In this document: positions 24,313 to 33,656 of the stretch, piece after piece
How positions within the stretch are numbered: the stretch's first letter is position 1
How the letters are laid out: each line of letters begins with the position of its first letter
Source: Dryococelus australis
Taxonomy: Eukaryota; Arthropoda; Insecta; Phasmatodea; Phasmatidae
Assembly (NCBI GenBank): GCA_029891345.1
Contig: CM057009.1
Location: 230,941,178 to 231,005,177, forward strand
Direction: 5' to 3'
Length of the DNA stretch: 64,000 bases
Position numbers and translations under genes: made by a program
Notes under the pieces: generated by a model
What the model was told of the DNA's origin: nothing
Seen by the model: the letters and a program-made list of their open reading frames with translations, nothing else
The model's database searches: none

Positions 24313-26114
24313 TAAACAGGTTGGTTTATTTCATATTTTATTCTGTCTATTCTTGGTTTTACATGTATTTTCCATGCGATGCTTACAACTCTGACTACCT
24401 TGATTCTATTCTCTTTTCGGCTCATTTATTCTCAATTTACGTGGACAATCTGACATTGGTATTGATTTTCATTTTCGCACATAATTTAAATGTTAACTTC
24501 TCTGTTTATACTACTTTTCTCATTACTCTGACATTTCAAATCATCTTGAAAATTCATATTATTACAACATCTTAAATTATAACAACATATCAAATTATTA
24601 CGAAAGGACTCGGGATTTTCATTTGGAATCAGAAATTCCTCTGCTCGGCATACTCTATCCTGGCGGATTTGGGGACACAGCGACAAAATCTGTCCTGTTC
24701 TGTGACATCACGTACTAACTCACTCACTTTATGGCTAACACAACTCGAGGGAATTTCGACTGCTTCGGAGCCTGGAAACGAACACATTTTATCTTTGTTT
24801 CTAGGGACATCTGCGAGGATTTTCTCCCATGGTTCTATTTGTGGCGACACTAAATCACTTTATTCCGACCCAAGACTTATACAACTTCTCTCGGATATTC
24901 GGGGTACACTATTTATGCATAATACTTTAGCAACCTCACTGACAAATGTGAGAAATCCTATTACTGTACCCTTTGGCACGACGAGCGTCTCAGTAATTTT
25001 CACGATTTTTTCACTGCCCTTACTGATTTTACTAACGTTCTGTGAGGTTTCCTTGAATCCTCAACTTGACTTACCCCGTCAGTAGTCCTCTCGACATGAT
25101 CGCCTACTTCACAAGTCGCTCCTGCATCATCCGTGCGACTAGGACTCCATGTCCTCTTGCCCCCTTTGACGTGATCGCAATGAGGAACGAAACACTGGGA
25201 TGCATCCCTTTGACCCGAAACAAAGGGGATATCACACTGGTCACTCACCTTCACAAGTGCCTTTTGTCAACTACACAGGTACTCTGATGGTCGTTAATTC
25301 ACCCCGTCCTCCAAATTCGTCTCACTGAATCTATTACATGTCCCTATAGAATTTCTAGCCGTACTGCTCCTACAATATACCTCGTTCTCTGGGAGGCTCT
25401 TACTAGTAAGAATTAAGTTACATATTGCCCTTGCACATGGATGGCCGGTACATTCGTCAATGTCGGTTCGATAAGAAGCAATTTCGAGTCAGCATCCCAA
25501 CCCGCCATGTGCAAAGCAACACTTATCACTATCTCCAATTTTGGTGGCAGAATCTTGTTCTGTATCATTTTCACTTCATTATATTGATTATCATTCACCG
25601 ATCCGAATCTAAGTTTACAGTGGGCGAGGCTCTCAGCTTGTTTCTGCTGCTCTTCCACAATTATGCAAGTAATAGAATAATATGTTTATAAATCAATCGT
25701 ATTTTTGAGATACAATGTCTGTGCTTTGAAGTGATTCTGACATCATAATAATGGAGAAAATTATTTCGAAGTATTCCCTCGAAAGGAAGCTTTTAAGTGC
25801 ACACAAGGAACCAATATGGGTAACATTGACCATTTACCCACAACTCTACATACTGGGTTACGCCTTTCGTTCCTAACTGAGATTCATCGATAATATTCCC
25901 GCTGATGCTAGGTCGAACTATATATATATATTATATATATAAAACACTTGAGACTGGCCCTCGACAAAAACTGATACTATGGTCTCTTTTCCCCCTTCAA
26001 CTGTAATTACCACCATGTGGTGCCTGGGGCTGACACTCGGCTCCTCGGATTTGGGTGATTACTATTTACATTCTCGCCAGTTTCTCTAATGCCATGCCCT
26101 ATGTTCCTAGGTAC
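24313..26114 (-). pseudogene. pol: gag-pol linker / protease region of element 2, degenerate
   Basis: Minus-strand ORFs at 25658-25413, 25254-25000 and 24850-24629 occupy the protease-to-RT interval. No intact D-T/S-G active site was found. The reading from about 26020 (VVITVEGGKETIVSVFVEGQ) could be the first strands of the protease. A short AT microsatellite (about 25919-25940) sits at the position where the active site would be expected. Function is inferred from position only. Confidence 0.5.
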
Positions 26115-27900
26115 TTAGACTAGTTGTGGGGTTCCCAAACTTCGATATTCTCTGATCACGTGCCCAAAACGTCCGCAATTAAAACATCTAATATTACAGT
26201 TATTGTTTTGTTTGTGTCTGTAACTCGTCTTCTTGGGAGAAACACCTGCTCCCGAGAAACTCTTTCTACTGTTACTGCTGTCATTTGAACCACGGTAACA
26301 TGACTTATAACATCTTCCAAAACCTCTGTTAATGGAAGTATTTTCGATAATGTTCACGTTACCCTGTGCCATACTTGTTTGCTGGGAGACTATGTTATAT
26401 ACCTTTCTCCTCCTCTGAGAATAATCAAATTTTGTTTTGCATTCTTGATGCACCTCTGTAGCCTCTAATGCTATAGCCATGAATTCATCTTCGTCCATGG
26501 TCTGGGGTATTTTATATCTTAACTGCTGACGTAGGTTATCTTGTAACCCATCAGTGAAAGGCGCCAATAACCTCTTTTCAGCTTCCTAATTCAAGTTTTC
26601 CTGTTTCTCTGGATCATCTAAATGCTGAACTCGTTTCTCACATAATTTATGACATCTATTTGCAAATGTCTGCACATCCTCATTATGTTTCTGCCTAACG
26701 TTGTGCACCATGTAATAATAAAATTGCTATGGCTGAATTTCCTTGAATCTGTCATTCAACTCATCCTTCAACATTTTTAATGTAATGCCCCCTCTTAATC
26801 TTGGACATGTCGCAACAAAACGCGACACTAAACCTTTCAATTTCATTTTCGTTAATTTTAATTTGTCCTTATCTAAAAGATTTCATAGGCTTGCTGTGCT
26901 TACAACGCTTTCTGAAAAGTCGTGTACCAGTAACGAGCCTTTTTCGCCAGTCCATTTTTCTACTAATGAAATAACTGCCAAATCTTTAACTTGAGGTGCA
27001 CTTAAGCTCGTGCTGGTATAGTGTGTTGACGATGTCTTTCGTCCTTCATGTCAACCAGAAAAGTGAAACTACGTCTTATTAAAATTTATTCATTCAATTT
27101 CGAAAGATGAATCCAAGGTATGTATATGTTCCGAACATGAAGAACTAGTAGTCGCTTGCTTGTGTTTAACGTTCGCGTTTTGCGAAGTCGAAGGCTCTGT
27201 ATTCGCAACTACTCAAGACTTTCTATCTCAAATTCTGGATAAACCTGATCTCAAGGTATGAACCTCTTCACTATACGAATTTCAATTTCCAGCACTACTC
27301 GTTCAGAAGAATTTTGGTACTCATATACTTTATAAGTGGGAGTAAGAAAAGATCGCTTTGGTTTTCCCTTGAAAGCTATTTCTAGTGCTGAACCTGTAGC
27401 TAAGGGATTCAACTTAGCACGAAATGGCTCTACTTGAGACAGGTCAAAATATGTGTTCTTTTGAAAAAGTTCTGTATAAGTTTAAATGAGTAGTCTTCTA
27501 AACCTTTCAATGCCTCAGTATTACTAGTTAAAACTACGTAGATTGTCAAAACTGTAAACTCTACTACCTTCCCTTCTTGCCTCTGAAAGATAATAAGCTT
27601 CTTAGCATAATGCTTTAATGCTTTGTAAAGCACAGCAAAGGAGAGGGGCTAAATCCAGATAATTTCTGCAATATTTAACTCTAACCCAATGAGCAGTGTT
27701 ACATCTTCCAAATCTACGTGACAATCAATGCTACCAGCTACTCTGATATTCATAGGTCTGTGGACATACACAACATTAAAGCGATATGATTTTCTGCAGT
27801 ATACATGTTCGTTATAATCCTGCATATCTCGTCTTTCACGAATTATCATATTAGATTCGTCAACTGAAATGTGCACGACCCTGAATGCTTCAGGACACAT
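26115..27900 (-). pseudogene. gag: gag of element 2
   Basis: The minus-strand reading from about 27900 includes a matrix-like N-terminal part (27900-27649 and 27633-27430). A capsid-like part follows at 27.0-26.57 kb (KDLAVISLVEKWTGEKGSLL, HNEDVQTFANRCHKLCEK). ORF 26567-26115 ends in a nucleocapsid zinc knuckle, CFNCGRFGHVIREY, in which the last Cys of CCHC is replaced by Tyr. Basic and Ser/Asn-rich stretches precede it. Gag forms the particle and packages RNA. There are several frame breaks and the knuckle would bind zinc poorly. Confidence 0.85.
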
Positions 27901-28110
27901 TCAAAAGTCTCACTCAGCAATATTGCTCAACTCAATTACGATATTACGATTCGCATTCATATCAAAACGTGCGAATAAAATGAAACAACTGAGTTTAACT
28001 CGTCGGAGAAAAACCTAACACTGTTTTCAACCGCCCTACAACTTATAACACTTCGAAGTGGGTTCAGTTACAGCTGTATGAAGTAACTATTAAGAATTCT
28101 GCCACCAGTT
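27901..28110 (-). promoter_or_regulatory. Leader and primer-binding site of element 2
   Basis: On the minus strand the 5' LTR ends ...CATCACA at 28111 and is followed by AACTGGTGGCAGAATTC. The TGG-initial stretch is placed as a tRNA primer-binding site. The tRNA was not identified. Confidence 0.7.
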
Positions 28111-28873
28111 TGTGATGCTCGAGTGGTCTAGGGCTGAGCACAAACACTCAATAATAAATAATCTATATCAATTTAACACATTTAATAAAATCCAACACTG
28201 AAACATCTATACCTGCAATAAAACATATACTTACTTGGTGTTATAGAGGAAGCTGACTTGGCAAATATTATTATTAAGTAAAAAGAAATCTCAAATAGAA
28301 GCAAACTCATAATATGGCCATGGTGATGGAGGAATTAGAATCCCAGCACAGCTCAGGAGAGTGGTCCCAGGCGATGATGTGCAGTTTCTGGCATCTACCT
28401 CTGAAGTCCTGCATCCACAGGCCGTGCATGGCATAATAAAGCAACATGAATGTAGTAGGGAGAAGTATCCCTCCACCAAGAAGTCAGCACATGAGCAGTC
28501 TCCCACTAATGAGAAGTCAGGGTGTGGAGAGTCGCCAACCAATGAGAGAGCAAGGATAGGGCATCAGCCAATGAACTGGAACTTTGCATATGGCCCCACA
28601 GTGTGATATCGAAATCATGTGAAGGAAAAATAACGTGTCATACAGAGTGATTTCAGGAGTCATGGAACTGAAATATCATGAAAAACATGACGTCTTTCCC
28701 ATCAAAATTGGTTAGCAAACGAAGTTACGTGGTGCTGAAATCACCACATACAGTATTAGAGCAGATACAGCTTCCTGTTGCAGGCACCGCAGAACTTGAT
28801 AAGTTGCGAAAATACTTCATTAAAATGTTCTCTCTGTGAACTGGAAAGCCAGTGGAGTGACTGCGGTACAACA
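28111..28873 (-). repeat. 5' LTR of element 2, with a 243-bp segment absent from the 3' LTR
   Basis: 763 bp. Bases 28407-28649 have no counterpart in the 3' LTR. They contain about three imperfect 30-bp direct repeats, each with AAGTCAG or similar and ending in CCAATG or CTAATG (about 28480-28575). In element orientation this insertion splits the U3 half. CCAAT-like spacing suggests enhancer-type repeats. Confidence 0.88.
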
Positions 28874-28901
28874 GTTTGGTTATTTGGTGCACTATCTCCA
28901 T
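28874..28901 (-). pseudogene. First codons of the Polinton copy 2 packaging ATPase, cut off by element 2
   Basis: On the minus strand an ATG at 28901-28899 opens a frame of nine codons that runs into the LTR boundary. It is the same frame as the ATPase body at 18604 once the element and one target-site tetranucleotide are discounted. This fixes both the ATPase start and the insertion point. It is short, so the call rests on frame continuity. Confidence 0.7.
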
Positions 28902-29687
28902 TATACTGAGATGTTAATGGTAAACCAAACGTACTTATGGCAGCTGGTCCACATTTGCAGTCAGTTCAGTATGTAGTCAGGTTATATATTATGTGGTGTG
29001 GACCACGAAGTTCGAGGACTGCGGAAATGTATAAATGAAGTGTACTGTTGCGCTCACCTAGTCAGTCTTAACCCTTATCACTGCTGTAAGGTGTAGATGG
29101 GTAAACTGAACTCTGCTTGCGACTACACCTAGCCTGGCTGGCATGAGGTCACCAACTATTCCCAGCTCTATCTGTTTAATCAACACTATTAACTCTTTTT
29201 CTTCTTACTTCTTTAATATCACTGTGGTTAATCATGGGTGGGTGGCCTAATAGTATTGTAATTATAAATAGAACGAATTCAAAACAACTATATATTAATT
29301 ACTTACACTTTTCACAACATATTGAATACACAAGCAAGTATTTAATAGTGATATATAGTTGTGCTGCAATATTTCTTTAAATTTACCTTTAATTCTATTA
29401 TTTCTCTGCCTGCGTAGCTTCCCTATCGACTCAACCTTGCACCCTACTGTATGCACACCTACCACTGACTCAGTTCGGAATCGACCGAAGGTCCTTCGTA
29501 TCCTCCTAATGTCGAGCAATGGTGATGTGGTTGTGCAAGTACATCTCCTGATGTGGGAAGACTGTGGCCTGGGCAGGAATCTGGACCAGCGCACCAGCGA
29601 TGCCTCGCGTCGATGTCACCTCTGAATGCGTCTTCTTATCGGCTTCACACACACCAACATATGTCCGAAGCTTCTGAGATTGGGCCG

Positions 29688-29885
29688 TAGAAAGAGTAGA
29701 GATGAGCATGCATCTTGCGGCTGTATATAAACATCGTCCTCTCTCTGACGTAAGTCGGGCTGTTGCTATGCCGATCTTCCACAACTCCCCTCTCCTGGAG
29801 TGTGGCTCGCACACGGCTGATATGGCGAGTGAGCACGATGCATTACTTTTCTGTCTGCATCTAACTTGTGGTTCCAACAGCACCC
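29688..29885 (+). repeat. TATA-containing direct repeat, copy A
   Basis: Shares with 30528-30712 a TATA-like box and the block ATCGTCCTC, and then the long block beginning GTTGCTATGCCGATCTTCC and running through TGGCTC and ATATGGCGAGTG to CCAACAG. Copy A has a 12-base insertion after the TATA block. The order TATA, spacer, conserved downstream block suggests a duplicated core promoter plus leader. Confidence 0.75.
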
Positions 29886-30527
29886 TCTTTCTCTGGAAAG
29901 CAGATGTTCCGGCTGTTAGCAAAGTCTTGTGGCAAGGTACGAACCTGACCGCAAGGTTGGCATTGTGAATTGAAGTTGGCCAGGGCAGAGAGTGACGCCC
30001 TTGGTACATGGTACGGGAGAGCTTTCTTCCTCTTTCGCCGCGAGACAATCAGTGTAACTACAGTTTTAGTTCGGGTGCATGATAGAATCGAAGGTTCGCT
30101 AGCTGTTAAAATATACATAATTACAGCACTGTGCTGAATGCTATACTTTCATAAGTTGAAAGAAATAATGAATTATGAATTACATAATGAATATAAGAAA
30201 AGGTACGATAGTGTTTGTTCATAACTATTTTACAAAGTATGTAGTATTTGATAATTAACATTATATTGTACATATTATAAACATATATATATGAGCAATA
30301 TTGCCTGCATGGATGTCTGCAAGGACATTTAAAAGCATTAGCATTTTAATACTGAAAGTTGATTAACATAGAATTAACAATGTTGTCTGAAACTTTCGCA
30401 TATAGGGCGTTAACATGTGTGACATTTTAGTGTGTGTCATACACCAGAAAAGGGGTGTGTCTGGCATCACGTGGAATCCCACAAACCTATAAATGTTTAA
30501 CCCAGTTTATAGGCACCATACACAGAG

Positions 30528-30712
30528 GGAAATGAGTGGGAAGGGAGCACGCATCCTGTGGCGGTGTATATACATCGTCCTCCCTCTGTTGCTATGCCGA
30601 TCTTCCACAACTCCCCTCTCCTGGAATGTGGCTCACACATGGTCGATATGGCGAGTGTGCACAATGCATTACTTTTTGTCTGCATCCAACTTATGATCCC
30701 AACAGTATCAAT
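30528..30712 (+). repeat. TATA-containing direct repeat, copy B, upstream of PLA2/PX
   Basis: Second copy of the 29688-29885 repeat. Its TATA-like box (TGTATATACATCG, about 30563) lies about 215 bp upstream of the ATG at 30779, so it is the best candidate promoter for the rightward virion genes. Confidence 0.7.
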
Positions 30713-30778
30713 CGAGAAGTGTTAGTATGCTGTAATGTGCTGAAGGAGCATGTCAAGGGGGGATGCAGATAGGTGAAT

Positions 30779-31443
30779 ATGCTCAACAACCTTCCTTTCG
30801 AAGCGCACATTCCACTGTATAATTTCGTGGGCCAGGTACTCTGCCATCACGGAGATTGAAGTGAGGTGACATCTCTATAAATTCGTTAAATGAAGCATGT
30901 CAGGAGCATGGCATCGCCTATGCAACAGTTAGTCGGCTTGAGGGTAGACACACTCTCAATAGTATACTTGCAGACAAAGCTCTGATGGTAGGTATTTCAT
31001 CTGCATCGAAACTTGGGAACGACTAGCCACTTGGTGTATTTCCAAGATAATCAAGAAAAATTAAGTGCGGAATGGATTTGCAGTTCAGAAGGAAGTTGTT
31101 GATGAAACCTCACCTCAAAGAAGCATCGGGTAAGCGTGGAGGGATATTACCAATCCTTGTACCAGTAATCGGACTGTTAGGAATATTGGTTGGTGGGGCT
31201 ATTGGGATCGCTCAAGTGGTCAACTCGGCGAAAGGAAAAAACCAACAGCTTTCAGAAGCTATCTGGTATAATTGTAAAATGAAACCTCTCATTAGAGGAG
31301 CAAAAAATGGGAGAGGCCTCTACTTGCACACCTACCAGCAGTGGGAGGTGGGAGAAAGTGAAGAATGGTGGGAAGAAGGTTGTACATCGGGAAAAAAACA
31401 CGATCCTAAGAGCTCTGCCCGATGTCCCACTCACAAACTTTGA
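30779..31443 (+). pseudogene. Phospholipase A2-like domain fused to PX-type core/membrane protein, Polinton copy 2
   Basis: The first ATG gives MLNNLPFEAHIPLYNFVG. After a frameshift at about 30828 it reads RGPGTLPS and NSLNEACQEHGIAYATVS, the calcium-loop and catalytic region of the parvovirus VP1/PLA2-like fold. The catalytic His is present (30907-30909) but the following Asp is Gly (30910-30912). In the same frame, past three stops, the ORF 31072-31443 continues with KRGGILPILVPVIGLLGILV and NGRGLYLHTYQ. This is the hydrophobic, basic PX-like protein of Polintons and adenovirus relatives. The combined role, membrane breach during entry plus a DNA-core peptide, is inferred from the families. 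The protease gene overlaps its end. Confidence 0.75.
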
Positions 31444-31760
31444 TATACTTAAGTTAGCTTAGGAACTCAAAATAGCCCAATTCCAAGGTGTATTCATGCA
31501 TGACCACCTCCCACGCCACCCACGGCGAGTGAAAGTGTCATAATATACCTGGACACCAGCCAAGGGCCAGGGGCTTATTGGACTGCATATGATAAGTGTG
31601 GTAATAGGGTTGATTACTAGGATAGCTATGATAACTTAAATACCCCACCCAAATTGAAAACGTACATGAAATGTGCATGCATATTTATAACTATGAGACA
31701 GACCAACGGCCTCAGGAATGGAACTGTGGACACATATCTGCACTTCCTTTCACATACATA
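31307..31760 (+). pseudogene. Adenain-like cysteine protease, Polinton copy 2
   Basis: The frame opens at ATG 31307 inside the PX tail and reads NTILRALPDVPLTNFDILKL, then a stop and ELKIAQFQGVFMHDHLP. This is the conserved N-terminal half of Polinton maturation proteases. The His block reads YLDTSQGPGAYWTAYDKCG, where the catalytic His position is Tyr. The acid block is DSYDNL. The Cys block, in another frame, is QEWNCGHIS with Asn-Cys-Gly-His at 31722-31733. The protease would cleave capsid and core proteins during virion maturation. Loss of His, two stops and a frameshift inactivate it. Confidence 0.85.
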
Positions 31761-31789
31761 ACTGGGGTGCACTACATGAAATAATCAGT

Positions 31790-32295
31790 TAGGTCTGTAA
31801 TGTTGATCATGTTTGGTGGAAGCTCAGAATTGCATCCCACATATTCCCCGCAGCTGAAATTAGAGGCGGCGTGGAAAATTGTGCTATTGATGCTCAAACG
31901 TACTTCTCTGTACCAAATATACATGAAAGCAATTAAATGTTCCGGTATGTCAAGGAGAATGGTAAGAGAGGTGATTTGCATACAACCACTAGTGTGTATG
32001 AGATTGAGGATATAGATGGGTACCTTATGTGTAAACTGGGACCAGATGTGACACTGATGCTGTGGAAACTCCAATATGCTACACAGCAAAAATTACTGTA
32101 CTGCTCATGTAGATTTCATGCGGAATGACACACTCATTGCCATGCTGGGCGACGAGTGTGTCAAAGACTAACATTTGCATGTTAGTCGCCACAGAGAGCA
32201 TACAGGAAGTGCTACTGTCTATAGTAAACCAAGATAGTCATTTGATTAATTTCTGAGGTGAAGAGTTTAACATTTGCCTACATTTGTGCAAAGAT
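31790..32295 (+). pseudogene. Minor capsid (penton, single jelly-roll) protein, Polinton copy 2
   Basis: It begins near 31800 with MLIMFGGSSELHPTYSPQLK. In the next frame it continues SVYEIEDIDGYLMCKLGPDV, TLML, then NYCTAHVDFMRNDTLIAMLG and finally DSHLINF, stop, GEEFNICLHLC. This order of blocks is the minor capsid protein of Polintons and adintoviruses, which occupies the fivefold vertices. Length (about 500 bp) is near the family norm with small deletions. At least three frameshifts. It is placed between protease and MCP, the standard order. Confidence 0.82.
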
Positions 32296-32393
32296 GGGTC
32301 AGAAATTTAAGCAGTCGAGAGTAATTAAAGCAGCTTACTGTACCAAACAAGAAGTCACTACGAGGCAATCATCTAGTGTGTTAACAACTGCGA

Positions 32394-33655
32394 ATGAGCG
32401 TTTTCGGTGCAGATTGGGACTATCAGGCACTAGATATGGATGGGGAAATTTTAAATGTTTCTGAGCCAATGGTGTTCGAAGACTCGATCACCAAGGTGGA
32501 AATCCACTCATTTGTGCCATATCATCAAGGTATGTACATCCCCTTGTCTGAGGTTCGAATCCCTGTCCAGAACAAAGACATATACACCATACCTTGTAAT
32601 TCCCATTTGGGTTTCGCAGGATGATCACAAAGGCAGGAAACACAGAACCTGGGACAACAAGAATGATCATAAATGGAATATTACATACAAACCTAAAGCT
32701 GAATCGCATACGAACTAAAGAGGAGAGAGGTAGATGCAACTCAGTAAGTGGGAATGACTGCAACCATTAAAAATTACCTCTCACTAATACACAACTTCCG
32801 GCAGCTAAAGTAGCCAGCTGGGGTATCTACGAGGGCTATAAGGTTCCAGCTACCCCAATGAAAAATTTGAAGTTTGTATTCTGCTGACCATGCTGTTAGG
32901 CTTCGTCGATGACTACAAGCATGAAATTAATAATTCCAAGCAGGAGCTAGTAATGTTAATGGACAACATGCAAGTGAGTACCTTTCTGGATACTGCAGCT
33001 GAGCCAGAAGTCAGAACACTTGCAATAAAATATATTGAATGGCTATTACCACACATTGAAGTGAAAATTTCTGAATGAGTGAAATTTTTTAAGTATGCAG
33101 AGAAAGGTAGGAACATCGCCATGATATTCCAATCCTGGAATTTATAAACATACCCAAGCACGCCACAAGCCATGAGTGTAAATTATAATGTAAAATAAGT
33201 TTTACAGGTGAGAAGCTGTGCTGTATAGTCATAGCATTTTGGACAGGTAAACAGAATGTCATAATTGCAGACTATTCGAAATTCGATCATGCAAATATAA
33301 GAATGTTAAGATTCAACTCAACTCAGAGTGTTATCCCCATTGTGACCTAAATATTGATTTTGCGAACAGTATATACACAGTACTATACCAAATATATGAC
33401 AACTTCCAGAGAGCATATTGTGGAAAAACTCAGTCACCAATGCTGGCATCTGCCAAATTCATGAAGACAGACCCTCTACTGGTGTTCGACATTAGTAAGC
33501 AGGATGACAGAATACAGACTAGTGTTGCACACTGCATGATTGAGTTGACCACAGTGGTGAGTTTCCCAGCCAATATTCAAGCATATGGCTTAATAATTCA
33601 CAATCAATTTGTTACATACACTGTCCACGAACATACTGTTCAAATATTAGCATAA
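32394..33655 (+). pseudogene. Major capsid protein (double jelly-roll hexon), Polinton copy 2
   Basis: The N-terminal ORF (32394-32624) reads EPMVFEDSITKVEIHSFVPY and IRIPVQNKDIYTIPCNS, typical of the first jelly roll. After frameshifts follow GMTATIKNYLSL, MLLGFVDDYKHEINNSKQEL, KYIEWLLPHIEVKISE and EKGRNIAMIFQSWNL. Next come LNSECYPHCDLNIDFANSIY and the ORF 33440-33655 with PLLVFDISKQDD and FPANIQAYGLIIHNQFV. Coverage is about 420 codons, close to complete for this family. It forms the capsid shell. It shares block order with the split copy 1 MCP at 1-10.66 kb but is clearly diverged from it. Confidence 0.9.
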
Positions 33656-33656
33656 A

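Larger units (their letters stand above)
18605..28873 (-). mobile_element. Ty3/Gypsy LTR retrotransposon with env, element 2, nested in Polinton copy 2
   Basis: LTRs at 18605-19124 and 28111-28873 (TGT...ACA on the plus strand) flank gag, pol and env in order on the minus strand. A primer-binding site (TGGTGGCAGAATTC on the minus strand, 28107-28094) lies two bases inside the 5' LTR. A purine-rich tract (minus strand of 19125-19139) borders the 3' LTR. Flanking tetranucleotides GTGT (18601-18604) and GTTT (28874-28877) are an imperfect 4-bp target duplication. Removing the element and one tetranucleotide leaves the Polinton ATPase frame open, proving the insertion site. Pol is in a few long ORFs, so this is the youngest retroelement here, though it is still inactivated. 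Confidence 0.92.
28902..30778. promoter_or_regulatory. Divergent intergenic region between ATPase (leftward) and PLA2/PX (rightward)
   Basis: No convincing gene. It contains TATA-like motifs TGTATAAATG (about 29030), TGTATATAAACATCG (about 29720) and TGTATATACATCG (about 30563), and the two direct repeats described separately. Minus-strand ORFs overlapping 29.5-30.1 kb and 30.5-30.7 kb are translations of these repeats and show no domain. It likely held promoters for both gene blocks. Confidence 0.5.

Noticed and set aside
29506..30048. 180-codon minus-strand ORF near the Polinton intergenic region
   Set aside because: It covers the TATA-containing repeat, is duplicated with frame damage at 30.5-30.7 kb and shows no domain features.
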